Source: Limosilactobacillus urinaemulieris (GTDB taxonomy: Bacteria > Bacillota > Bacilli > Lactobacillales > Lactobacillaceae). Taken from it: a stretch of 64,000 nt of DNA. The translations under genes were made by a program, and so were the position numbers. Position 1 is the first letter of the stretch. The number at the start of each line of letters is the position of its first letter. The notes beneath the pieces were generated by a model. That model was not told the origin of the DNA. It ran no database searches and saw nothing but the letters and a program-made list of their open reading frames with translations. Of this stretch, positions 9,802-17,698 are shown piece after piece. The stretch covers positions 1-64,000 of the forward strand of contig NZ_JABUXR010000012.1 in assembly GCF_014838745.1 (NCBI RefSeq), read 5' to 3'.

Positions 9802-10158
9802 CTAATTATCTAAATTATAAACTGTCTCGCCCTTCTTCGTATAGTTATACTTTGAGCGAATTATTTGTTGCAGATAATCGGGATTATGTAACTGCTTTTT
9901 CTCTTGTTTAAGGTCTTTTCCAATATCCCTCTGGCGAGCTAATTGCGTCTTTGAAGTACGAATACTTGCTTCAATCTTTGCTAAAGACCGTTTACTTTGA
10001 ATTATTTGAAAACCAAGAAGCAAAAAAACAACCGAGAAGATCAACAAAATTCGTTTACAGCGCTTAATATGCGCACGACGAACCAACTGCTGATTAACAG
10101 TCATTTGCTGCGCATAAGGCGTATTAATTTGTGAAATTTTGTCAGATCGACTCCTCAT
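9802..10158 (-). CDS. divIC: Septum formation initiator family protein (DivIC/FtsB-like)
   Basis: A bitopic membrane protein of the divisome that works with FtsL and DivIB. The 118 residues show a basic cytoplasmic N-terminus, one transmembrane helix (about 38-55, ILLIFSVVFLLLGFQII), a coiled-coil stretch rich in Lys/Gln/Leu (about 60-95) and the family end motif in which KYNYTKKGE precedes a terminal Asp/Asn segment. It follows rqcP and precedes the S1 gene, the standard Firmicute order. GGGGGCG lies before the ATG. Confidence 0.9.
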   Translation of the reverse strand: MRSRSDKISQINTPYAQQMTVNQQLVRRAHIKRCKRILLIFSVVFLLLGFQIIQSKRSLAKIEASIRTSKTQLARQRDIGKDLKQEKKQLHNPDYLQQIIRSKYNYTKKGETVYNLDN

Positions 10159-10274
10159 TTTAATCGCCCCCTAATTTGGCTTATCACGGACTAAGTATAA
10201 CAGCTTTTTAGGGAAATTGTCTATAAACATTTAAAATTATTAAATATTTTATTAATAACTGTTCAGAATCAGCA

Positions 10275-10541
10275 TTAATCAAAATTCTCCGCATAGGTTT
10301 CATCAATAATTTTGTACATATTTTCTGCTTCGCTCTTCTTGGTTGTTTCAACAATTTGGTTAACTTTAACTGTTTCAGTCTTATTACCAAACTTAATTGT
10401 TAGCGTATCCCCTGCTACAACCTGACTTGAAGACTTAGCTGGCCGATTATTAATTAAGATCCTTCCCTGATCAGCAATCTCCTTGGCAACGGAGCGTCTT
10501 TTAATAATTCTTGATACCTTGAGAAACTTATCTAATCGCAT
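10275..10541 (-). CDS. rqcP: RNA-binding S4-domain protein RqcP (YabO)
   Basis: A small S4 protein that, in Bacillus, binds 50S subunits carrying peptidyl-tRNA and supports alanine tailing by RqcH in ribosome quality control. The 88 residues start with the S4 signature MRLDKFLKVSRIIKRR and continue with GRILINNRPAKSS. It sits 16 bases after mfd with AGGAAGAAGAGG upstream, and before divIC, as in Bacillus. The C-terminal acidic tail (residues about 70-88) has no obvious motif. Confidence 0.92.
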   Translation of the reverse strand: MRLDKFLKVSRIIKRRSVAKEIADQGRILINNRPAKSSSQVVAGDTLTIKFGNKTETVKVNQIVETTKKSEAENMYKIIDETYAENFD

Positions 10542-10557
10542 TTGATCCTCTTCTTCC

Positions 10558-13500
10558 TTATTGTTTATTTTTCTTTAGGTTGCTCAACGCTGTGACAAAC
10601 TTAAGAAGCTGGTGGAGCCAATCATCAACCGTCATTTTCGGTTGAATTACCAGCCGGACATTTAATTGATGATCATTTTCGCCAATTGTTGCCTTAAATT
10701 TTGTCTGGGCTAACTCTTTAATAATTTGTGGCGCCGTAATGTTCTGGCTTCCCTTTTCTGTAAAAGTAATCATGATTTGATCACGTTGTCGTTTGATGCT
10801 TGCAATCATCGCTAAATCCGCGTGTAGTTTCAACTGACTAATCAGGAGCAAATTCCCGACAGCCGTTGGATAATCACCAAAGCGATCGATCAAATCACCT
10901 TGAATATCCAGGAGTTCTTCATCACTGGCTGCGGTGCGGATAGTCTTATATAACTCAATTTTCTGTTGTTGATCGTTAATGTAATCATCAGGCAGGTAAG
11001 CTTCGACACCCAGTTCGATCTCCGCATCTGACTTGTCAACTTGCTTTTTCCCCTGCTTTTTGGCAACAGCATCACTCAGCATTGAAGAATAAAGGTCATA
11101 ACCGACCGAATCAATGAAGCCGTGTTGCTGCTTTCCGAGAAGATTTCCGGCACCACGAATCGAGAGGTCGCGCATTGCGATTTTAAAGCCTGAACCCAGC
11201 TCGGTAAAATCACGAATTGCTGCTAACCGTTTCTCACCCAGCTCCGTTAAAACTTTATTCGGCTGGTACATAAAGTAGGCGTAGGCAACCCGATTGCTCC
11301 GCCCAATTCGGCCGCGAATCTGGTACAACTGAGCTAATCCCATTCTGTCGGCATTCTCAACAAAGAGGGTATTAACATTCGGAATATCAACTCCGGTTTC
11401 AATAATCGAAGTCGTCACTAACACGTCATACCCGCCCTGAATAAATTCATAAAGGACTGATTCAAGTTGGTTCTCACTCATTTGACCGTCAATATAACCA
11501 ATCCGCGCTTCGGGAACCAGTTGTTGCAAACGAGCCACGGTCTCTTCAATGTCCATTACCCGGTTATGCAGATAGTAAACTTGTCCTCCCCGTTGCATCT
11601 CCCTAAGGATGCCGTCACGAATTGCACCTGAATTTTGTTCCATTACATAAGTTTGGATTGGGTACCGACCAGCAGGCGGCGTCTCCAGAACGGACAAATC
11701 GCGAACACCAAGCATCGACATATGAAGTGTTCGGGGAATCGGTGTGGCTGTCAATGTTAGAACATCAACATTGTTCTTTAACTGCTTCAGCTTTTCCTTA
11801 TGCTTAACCCCAAAGCGTTGTTCTTCATCAACAATTAATAGCCCCAAGTCCTTGAAATGAACATCTTTAGATAAGATTCGGTGCGTACCGACAACAACGT
11901 CAACTGTCCCGTCAGCAAGCCCCTTCTCAGTTTCTTTCAATTCTTTTCTTGTTTTGAAGCGGGACATCAATGCGATCTCAATTGGGAAACCCTCGAAGCG
12001 CTTTTTCATTGTGTCGTAATGTTGTTGAGCTAGGACAGTCGTCGGAACGAGAAAGGCTACTTGCTTTCCGCCAGTAACTGCTTTAAAAATCGCCCGTAAG
12101 GCAACTTCGGTTTTTCCGTAACCAACATCGCCAACTAGCAATCGATCCATTGGTTTGGCTTTTTCCATATCTTCCTTAATTTCCGTAATGCTTCGTAATT
12201 GATCACGGGTTTCAGAATAAGGGAAGTTAGCATCAAACTGCTTTTGCAGGTAATCATCCTTAGGAAAGGCGTATCCTTTCTCGGTTTCCCGCTTGGCATA
12301 TAGTTCGACTAACTCATCAGCAATATCTTCTACTTTAGAGGCAACGCGGCGTTTAGTCTTAGCCCATTCGTTACCGCCCAACTTGTTAATGTGCGGGGTC
12401 TTCGATTCAGCAGAAACATATTTTTGTACCAGGTTTAATTGGGTAACCGGAACAAAGATTTGCGCATTATTCCGGTAATTAATTACCATGTAATCTTGGT
12501 GGACACCATCAACCTCCATGGTCCGAATTCCGCTAAAGATTCCAATCCCATGGTTAACGTGAACCACATAATCTCCTGGTTTTAGATCTAAGTAATTCTT
12601 AATTCGTTCAGCATTAGCAAGCTTCTGTGGACGAATCCGTCGCTTTTTAACTTGCTTAAACATTTCACCCTCAGTAATGATTACTAGTCCCATCTGGGGG
12701 ATTTCAAAGCCGTTTGCCAGGTTAGTTGGCACTAACTGAACGATATTTTGTTGAAGATGATTCAACTCGGTTGAGGTAACTTTAATACCGAAATCATCCA
12801 TTGTTTGGGCAATTTGATTTCGGCGTTCCTTGCTAGTCGCCATTAAAATAACGGTTTGTCCTTGATCAAGCCACCGTTGCATTTCAGTTTTCAGCAATGG
12901 CATTTGACCAAAGAATCTTTGCATCGTTCGACTGCCAAAGTCGGTAAGGGTCTTGAACCTTAACTGGCCCATCCCCTTACGGAAGAGTGCCCAAAAGTCT
13001 TGAGCATGTTTGTCACTGCTAATTAACTTACTAACATCATGACCAAGGCTAACTGCTTGCAAGATTTGATGGTGCTTCGCCTTATCTTCTAACCATCCTA
13101 ATTCTTCTTCACCGATCTCTTTAGCCGTCTGCTTAATCCGCGTCCAATCATCAATATGAACTGCCCCATCAGCAGAAAGATAATCCAGGAGAGAATGCCC
13201 TTGCGGATAAATCAAATTAGTATAAGTAAGAAATTCGTTAGTTAACTGGTGCTGTTTTAGATCCGTAAGCAATGGTTCAAACCGGTTTGCTAGTTGTTCC
13301 AGTTCATCTTCTCCATCAACCTGATGCCTTAACTGTTCATACTGTTCGGCTAGTTTTTCTTCTACTCGTTCAAACTCATTAACCGGAAGAATAAAATCGG
13401 TTGCGGGAAGGATCTCAACTTCATCAACGTTCTTAATGCTTCGTTGCGTGCTAGCATCAAAATACCTCAAGGAGTCAATTTCAGTGTCAAACAGATCAAC

Positions 13501-14073
13501 CCGTACCGGATCATCAGTATTCAGGGAGTAAATATCAATAATTGATCCCCGGACAGCAAAGTCTCCTGGACGCAGAACCATCTTTTGGCGCTGGTACCCC
13601 ATTGAACTTAATTGGTCTGCCGCTTTTTCAGGATCAATTTCACCGCCGACTTTAAGTGATAGTTCTGCCTGCTTAAACAATTCTGGCGCAACAATATTTC
13701 GGCGAAGACCAGCAGTTGATGCAATTACAATTGCCGGCTTGTTATTAATTAACGCGTTTAATGCTTGAACTCGCTGCAGCCGATAGTTTGGTGAACTCGT
13801 TGCTACTTCGGCAGCTAACACTTCTTCTACTGGAAATTGATAGATTTCCTCTTCTGGTAACAGGTTCTCTAAATCCGCTGCCAATTCCTGCATATGAAAA
13901 AGGCTATCAGTAATCACTAATTGAGGCTGATTAAGGTCCTTCTGCAATGCCGTAAGCAGCAGCGTTCGCGCTGAACCTGAAATACCAGTGATTAGCTGAC
14001 GTTGATGCTTTTGAATTGCCGTCAAAACCTGTTTAAATTCCTTTGTTCGGGTACAAAATTCGGTTAACTCCAT
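10558..14073 (-). CDS. mfd: Transcription-repair coupling factor
   Basis: A DNA translocase that removes stalled RNA polymerase and recruits UvrA. The 1171 residues are full length: a UvrB-like N-terminal region, a CarD-like RNA-polymerase-interaction domain (YVVHVNHGIGIFSGI, about 500-520), helicase motifs including GDVGYGKTEVALRA, LLIVDEEQRFGV, TATPIPRTL and QIRGRIGRS, and a C-terminal TRCF domain. AAAGGAGG precedes the ATG. In many Firmicutes pth directly precedes mfd. Here the two are separated by 428 bases of repeats. Confidence 0.97.
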   Translation of the reverse strand: MELTEFCTRTKEFKQVLTAIQKHQRQLITGISGSARTLLLTALQKDLNQPQLVITDSLFHMQELAADLENLLPEEEIYQFPVEEVLAAEVATSSPNYRLQRVQALNALINNKPAIVIASTAGLRRNIVAPELFKQAELSLKVGGEIDPEKAADQLSSMGYQRQKMVLRPGDFAVRGSIIDIYSLNTDDPVRVDLFDTEIDSLRYFDASTQRSIKNVDEVEILPATDFILPVNEFERVEEKLAEQYEQLRHQVDGEDELEQLANRFEPLLTDLKQHQLTNEFLTYTNLIYPQGHSLLDYLSADGAVHIDDWTRIKQTAKEIGEEELGWLEDKAKHHQILQAVSLGHDVSKLISSDKHAQDFWALFRKGMGQLRFKTLTDFGSRTMQRFFGQMPLLKTEMQRWLDQGQTVILMATSKERRNQIAQTMDDFGIKVTSTELNHLQQNIVQLVPTNLANGFEIPQMGLVIITEGEMFKQVKKRRIRPQKLANAERIKNYLDLKPGDYVVHVNHGIGIFSGIRTMEVDGVHQDYMVINYRNNAQIFVPVTQLNLVQKYVSAESKTPHINKLGGNEWAKTKRRVASKVEDIADELVELYAKRETEKGYAFPKDDYLQKQFDANFPYSETRDQLRSITEIKEDMEKAKPMDRLLVGDVGYGKTEVALRAIFKAVTGGKQVAFLVPTTVLAQQHYDTMKKRFEGFPIEIALMSRFKTRKELKETEKGLADGTVDVVVGTHRILSKDVHFKDLGLLIVDEEQRFGVKHKEKLKQLKNNVDVLTLTATPIPRTLHMSMLGVRDLSVLETPPAGRYPIQTYVMEQNSGAIRDGILREMQRGGQVYYLHNRVMDIEETVARLQQLVPEARIGYIDGQMSENQLESVLYEFIQGGYDVLVTTSIIETGVDIPNVNTLFVENADRMGLAQLYQIRGRIGRSNRVAYAYFMYQPNKVLTELGEKRLAAIRDFTELGSGFKIAMRDLSIRGAGNLLGKQQHGFIDSVGYDLYSSMLSDAVAKKQGKKQVDKSDAEIELGVEAYLPDDYINDQQQKIELYKTIRTAASDEELLDIQGDLIDRFGDYPTAVGNLLLISQLKLHADLAMIASIKRQRDQIMITFTEKGSQNITAPQIIKELAQTKFKATIGENDHQLNVRLVIQPKMTVDDWLHQLLKFVTALSNLKKNKQ

Positions 14074-14153
14074 GGTTTCCTCCTTTCTGTATTGCTAATT
14101 CATAATAAAGGTGCTTTTAATTTTAAAAAATAGTTGGTCAGAAATTCGCTAGT

Positions 14154-14413
14154 GCTGATGTCTTCGGCTACATAGTCGAAATGCGCTCGCCAGGAACTTG
14201 CTAGAGCTGATGTTCTCGGCTACATAGTCGAAACGCGCTCGCCCTAACCTTCCTCGAGCTGATGTTCTCGGCTACATAGTCGAAATGCGCTCGCCGTGAC
14301 CTTCCTCGAGCTGATGTTCTCGGCTACATAGTCGAAATGCGCTCACCCTAACCTTCCTCGAGCTGATGTTCTCGGCTACATAGTCGAAATGCGCTCACCC
14401 TAACCTTCCTCGA
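14154..14413 (+). repeat. Five tandem 52-bp repeats between mfd and pth
   Basis: The word GCTGATGT recurs at 14154, 14206, 14258 and 14310, and again at 14362: exactly every 52 bases. Each unit contains CGGCTACATAGTCGAAA, then GCGCTC and, in later units, AACCTTCCTCGAGCT. The sixth position (14414) begins GCTAACGA, the inner arm of the large hairpin that follows, so the units look like repeated left halves of that hairpin element. No variable spacers and no ORF are present. Similar words occur at 16060, 16220 and 39430-39540. Confidence 0.92.
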
Positions 14414-14504
14414 GCTAACGACCTCCACCTCCGACGACGAGACGTCGTTCGGTGGAGAAATCGTTAGCCACCGGAAGGTTTTAACGGGCTCGCGCTCTAC
14501 TCTA
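14402..14504 (+). repeat. Three-tier hairpin element, copy 1
   Basis: Outer stem AACCTTCC (14402-14409) with GGAAGGTT (14473-14480); middle stem GCTAACGA (14414-14421) with TCGTTAGC (14461-14468); inner stem CTCCACC (14423-14429) with GGTGGAG (14451-14457). A single C faces an AAA bulge between the middle and inner stems. The tail ends in CTCTACTCTA, whose complement contains the TAG stop of pth. The same architecture with different stem sequences occurs at 16.25, 16.37 and 39.3 kb. Confidence 0.85.
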
Positions 14505-15062
14505 GTTATATTCATTCATCAACTGGGCAAAGTTTTTGCCGTTGATCCAGTCTTCGAGGGCGTGTTCGGCGGTCAGGACGGCTTGATCGAAATCTGGGCG
14601 TTCTTCTTTTGTGAATTTACCAAGAACGTGGCTAACAACGGTCCCGTGCTTCGGATGATCGATTCCAACCTTAATCCGGTTAAATTTATTAGTCCCTAAT
14701 GCATTAATAATGCTCTTCAATCCATTATGACCACCTGAAGCACCGTGAGTTTTCAGCCGAACTTTACCTACTGGCATATCAAGATCATCATTAATAACTA
14801 CTAAATCATCAAGATCAATATCATAGTAATCAACAAGCGGTCCAACAGCTCTTCCGGAATCATTCATGAAGGTGGTTGGCTTGACGAGCATTACTTTCTC
14901 ACCATTGATCATTCCAGTAACGGCAACAGCCTCTTGCTTAAGATGCGTAAAGGCCCCTAAGTGGTAATCACGAGCTAGTTGTTCTACTACCATAAAACCT
15001 GTATTATGACGAGTTTCATCATAGCGCGTTCCAATATTTCCTAAGCCGACAATCATTTTCAT
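14502..15062 (-). CDS. pth: Peptidyl-tRNA hydrolase
   Basis: Releases peptides from peptidyl-tRNA that drops off ribosomes. The 186 residues carry the family signatures MIVGLGNIGTRYDETRHNTGF (with the catalytic His), KPTTFMNDSG, and INDDLDMPVGKVRLKTHGASGGHNG. Its stop codon TAG lies exactly at the edge of the adjacent hairpin element, so the element supplies the stop. GGGG lies before the start, with a leader containing a terminator-like hairpin upstream. Confidence 0.96.
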   Translation of the reverse strand: MKMIVGLGNIGTRYDETRHNTGFMVVEQLARDYHLGAFTHLKQEAVAVTGMINGEKVMLVKPTTFMNDSGRAVGPLVDYYDIDLDDLVVINDDLDMPVGKVRLKTHGASGGHNGLKSIINALGTNKFNRIKVGIDHPKHGTVVSHVLGKFTKEERPDFDQAVLTAEHALEDWINGKNFAQLMNEYN

Positions 15063-15094
15063 TGTTTTAATTCGTCCCCTTTAAGTCAAATGCA

Positions 15095-15122
15095 AAAAGG
15101 CCGCCTTAGTTGCAGCCTGATG
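15095..15122 (-). terminator. Terminator-like hairpin in the pth leader
   Basis: On the minus strand GGCTGC pairs with GCGGCC and is followed by TTTTT, about 35 bases before the pth start. A TATAAT-like -10 (near 15173-15178) lies upstream, so transcripts from that site would cross this hairpin. Whether it is an attenuator for pth or the terminator of a small transcript cannot be told from sequence. Confidence 0.45.
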
Positions 15123-15334
15123 CCTATTTACTTCGTTCAATTCTGATTATGTAGAATTACCTGCATGTTATTATACCCTAGCCGTGACTAAAACTAAAAC
15201 AATTAACGTCACCCTTCTTTAGTTGTCATATTAGTTATTCTTAATTCTCTCATTTTGTTCTAATACTAAGATCAATTCTGTGTTATGATGATTTATGCAC
15301 TTAATACGTTTTAATTTAGTAAAGGAAGAACATC

Positions 15335-15970
15335 ATGATTTTTAGTTCGCTTATTAAGAAAAAGGCAGATCTGACCACATTGCCTGAAACCGCAACTCTC
15401 CAGGAAGCATTAACCGTCCTTGAAAATACTGGATATCGTTGCGTACCAATTTTAGATAAGTCTGGGAAAATTTTCCGTGGCAATATTTATAAAATGCATA
15501 TTTACCGTCATAAGTCACGAAATGGCGACATGACGCTTCCAGTAACCTCATTACTCAAGAACTCTACCAAATTCGTTTCCATTAACTCCGCTTTCTTCTC
15601 CGTATTCTTTGCGATCCGTGATCTCCCATACATTGCTGTTTTAGACGAAAACAACCAATTCTATGGCATCCTAACTCACAATCGTTTACTCCGAATGCTT
15701 GCTGCTGGATGGAACGTTAACAACGGTAGCTACGTTTTAACTGTCGTTGCTCATGACGAACGGGGGGCTTTAATGAATGCTGCAAAAGAAATCACCCGTT
15801 TCTGTCAGATTGTTAACGTCATTTCTTTAGATCCCGATCATTCATCCGTTAAGCAGGTCCTGTTCACCTTACCGACCGATGTTGATCATGACCGAATGGA
15901 ACGAATTGTTCGGCGGTTAACCAAAAGAGGCTTCGAAGTTACTGAAATTGAAGATTTACATGAAGCTTAA
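15335..15970 (+). CDS. cbpA: CBS-domain protein, likely c-di-AMP-binding CbpA
   Basis: A 211-residue protein with two CBS motifs (about 8-60 and 75-125; GYRCVPILDKSGKIFRG and YIAVLDENNQFYGILTH are typical) and a C-terminal ACT-like region (about 138-205). This arrangement and the opening MIFSSLIKKKADLTTL resemble Listeria CbpA, a c-di-AMP-binding protein; the ligand is inferred from that resemblance. It is monocistronic: an extended -10 (TGTTATGAT, about 15285) and AAAGGAAG lie upstream, and a strong terminator follows directly. Confidence 0.72.
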   Translation: MIFSSLIKKKADLTTLPETATLQEALTVLENTGYRCVPILDKSGKIFRGNIYKMHIYRHKSRNGDMTLPVTSLLKNSTKFVSINSAFFSVFFAIRDLPYIAVLDENNQFYGILTHNRLLRMLAAGWNVNNGSYVLTVVAHDERGALMNAAKEITRFCQIVNVISLDPDHSSVKQVLFTLPTDVDHDRMERIVRRLTKRGFEVTEIEDLHEA

Positions 15971-16003
15971 AAAAGGAACCAAAAAGTTGGTTCCTTTTTT
16001 TTT
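15971..16003 (+). terminator. Terminator of the CBS-domain gene
   Basis: AAAGGAACC pairs with GGTTCCTTT and is followed by a run of T. It starts at the stop codon of the CBS-domain gene. Confidence 0.9.
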
Positions 16004-16090
16004 AATCTCTGTGTAATCAACGACTGCAGCAGAGTCAAAATGTGCTTCGCTCGAGTTTCCTAGGCTACATAGTCAAGATCTGCGCAGTAG

Positions 16091-16138
16091 CTGATTGACT
16101 TCTTTCATCAACAAGTTGATAGCAAGAAGTCTAATCAG
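16091..16138 (+). repeat. Three-tier hairpin, divergent member
   Basis: CTGATT pairs with AATCAG, GACTTCTT with AAGAAGTC and ATCAAC with GTTGAT, nested in that order with small asymmetric bulges (TC facing AGC) between the last two. The layout resembles the hairpin element next to it although no stem sequence is shared. Confidence 0.65.
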
Positions 16139-16245
16139 ACTTGCGAGGGTTCACAAACGAAAACAAGTTTTCTGGTTCACTCCTTCGCCGTGACCGCAAC
16201 TTCCGCCTAACATTCTAGGCAACTGAGTCGAGATCTGCTCGCCAG

Positions 16246-16345
16246 GAACTTGCTAGAGCTAACAACCTCCCTCCCAGATGCTTTCAACATCCAGTCGGGA
16301 GAAATTGTTAGCTTTCCGCAAGTTCTCTGCTGGCTCGCACTCTAC
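16246..16345 (+). repeat. Three-tier hairpin element, copy 2
   Basis: Outer stem GAACTTGC (16246-16253) with GCAAGTTC (16318-16325); middle GCTAACAA (16258-16265) with TTGTTAGC (16305-16312); inner CTCCC (16267-16271) with GGGAG (16297-16301). One C faces the AAA bulge, as in copy 1. An apical GATG/CATC pair follows. The tail is GGCTCGCACTCTAC. A nearly identical copy lies inverted at 39314-39412. Confidence 0.85.
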
Positions 16346-16364
16346 TTTAAACGTGTTCAGCCTA

Positions 16365-16462
16365 AGCTCCCTCAAGATAACGAACTCTCTCTCCTAGGCG
16401 TAAGACGCCTTCGTCGAGAGAAATCGTTATCATCCGGGAGCTTTTTACGGCTTCACACTCTA
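16365..16462 (+). repeat. Three-tier hairpin element, copy 3
   Basis: Outer stem AGCTCCC (16365-16371) with GGGAGCT (16436-16442); middle GATAACGA (16376-16383) with TCGTTATC (16424-16431); inner CTCTC (16385-16389) with GAGAG (16416-16420); apical AGGCG/CGCCT. One A faces the AAA bulge. The tail CACACTCTA overlaps the codA stop codon (TAG on the minus strand). Confidence 0.85.
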
Positions 16463-17698
16463 ATCTAAATTCACTCTTGTTTCTGCTGGTTTGGTTTGGG
16501 CAAGGATTTTGCCGTGGCGAACATTAGCTAATACTTCGACATGCTTATTCAAGGCATTGTAAAAATCAGGAGCATTTAACAGGATAAAGTTAGCTGGTTT
16601 ACCAACCTCAATTCCATACTGATCGGTAATATGAAGAGTTTTAGCTCCATTATACGTAACAAACTTGAACGCATCTTGAAGTTGGTGGTAGCCCATCAAA
16701 TGACCGGCATAAACACCCATCGTTACGGCATCTAGCATGTTTCCATTACCAAGCGGATTCCATGGATCTCGAACATCATCTTCACCAAAGGAAACATTCA
16801 TCCCCGCTTCCGTTAATTCCTTTACCCTAGTCATCCCCCGACGCTTCGGGTAAGTATCAAACCGGCCACCAAGGTGAATATTAACTAACGGGTTAGCAAC
16901 AAAGTTAATCTCACTCATCTTTAATAGGCGGAATAGCTTATAGGTATAGGCATCATTGTATGACCCCATTGCAGTCGTATGACTTGCGGTTACTCGATCT
17001 TTCATTCCCCGTTCATAGGCTTCGGTTGCCAAGACTTCGAGGTTCCGTGAAGCAGGGTCATCAATCTCGTCACAGTGAACATCAACCAGCCGATCATAAT
17101 GGTCCGCTAACTTCATTAAGAAATGAACTGATTGCCAGCCATACTCAGTAGTAAATTCAAAATGAGGGATTCCACCAACAACATCGAGGCCTTCCTTAAC
17201 AGCTTGTTCCATTAATTCACGGCCATGAGGGTAACTCAGAATTCCTTCTTGCGGAAAGGCTACTAACTGTAAGTCAATCTGATCCTTTAATTCTTCTCGT
17301 AACTCCAATAAAGCTCGGGCAGCAATTAAATGCGGATCCGTAACGTCAACGTGACTCCGAATATGCTGAATTCCGTGACCAACCATATTCTTAATCGTTG
17401 CTTTCGCTCTCCGCTTGACGTCTTCAATCGAAAGATCCTGCTTCCGTTCGCTCCAAATCCGAATACCATCGAATAACGTTCCCGTTTCGTTCCACTCAGG
17501 CTCACCTGCCGTTAGCGTTGCATCAAGGTGAACATGAGAGTCAACGAACGGTGGCAACATCAACGCGCCATTGCCATCAATCACTTCTTCACCTTCACGC
17601 GGCTTGATTTTAGCAGCGATTTCAGCAAATTGACCATCAGTAACGCGAACATCTTTTAACTCTTCATCATTATCAATGTGAACACTCTTAATTAGCAT
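16460..17698 (-). CDS. codA: Cytosine deaminase (amidohydrolase family)
   Basis: Deaminates cytosine to uracil for pyrimidine salvage. The 412 residues belong to the metal-dependent amidohydrolases: DSHVHLDA near the N-terminus, HCDEIDDP, SHTTAMGSY and SFGEDDVRDPW supply the expected metal and substrate ligands. The start is the ATG at 17698, with AAAGGA upstream; it overlaps the end of codB by 11 bases, so the two are coupled. The stop TAG is supplied by the adjacent hairpin element. Preference for cytosine rests mainly on pairing with codB and the PyrR-like leader. Confidence 0.9.
   Translation of the reverse strand: MLIKSVHIDNDEELKDVRVTDGQFAEIAAKIKPREGEEVIDGNGALMLPPFVDSHVHLDATLTAGEPEWNETGTLFDGIRIWSERKQDLSIEDVKRRAKATIKNMVGHGIQHIRSHVDVTDPHLIAARALLELREELKDQIDLQLVAFPQEGILSYPHGRELMEQAVKEGLDVVGGIPHFEFTTEYGWQSVHFLMKLADHYDRLVDVHCDEIDDPASRNLEVLATEAYERGMKDRVTASHTTAMGSYNDAYTYKLFRLLKMSEINFVANPLVNIHLGGRFDTYPKRRGMTRVKELTEAGMNVSFGEDDVRDPWNPLGNGNMLDAVTMGVYAGHLMGYHQLQDAFKFVTYNGAKTLHITDQYGIEVGKPANFILLNAPDFYNALNKHVEVLANVRHGKILAQTKPAETRVNLD

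Noticed and set aside
14154-14413. CRISPR array
   Set aside because: Repeats are 52 bp and directly tandem with no unique spacers, and no cas gene is near.
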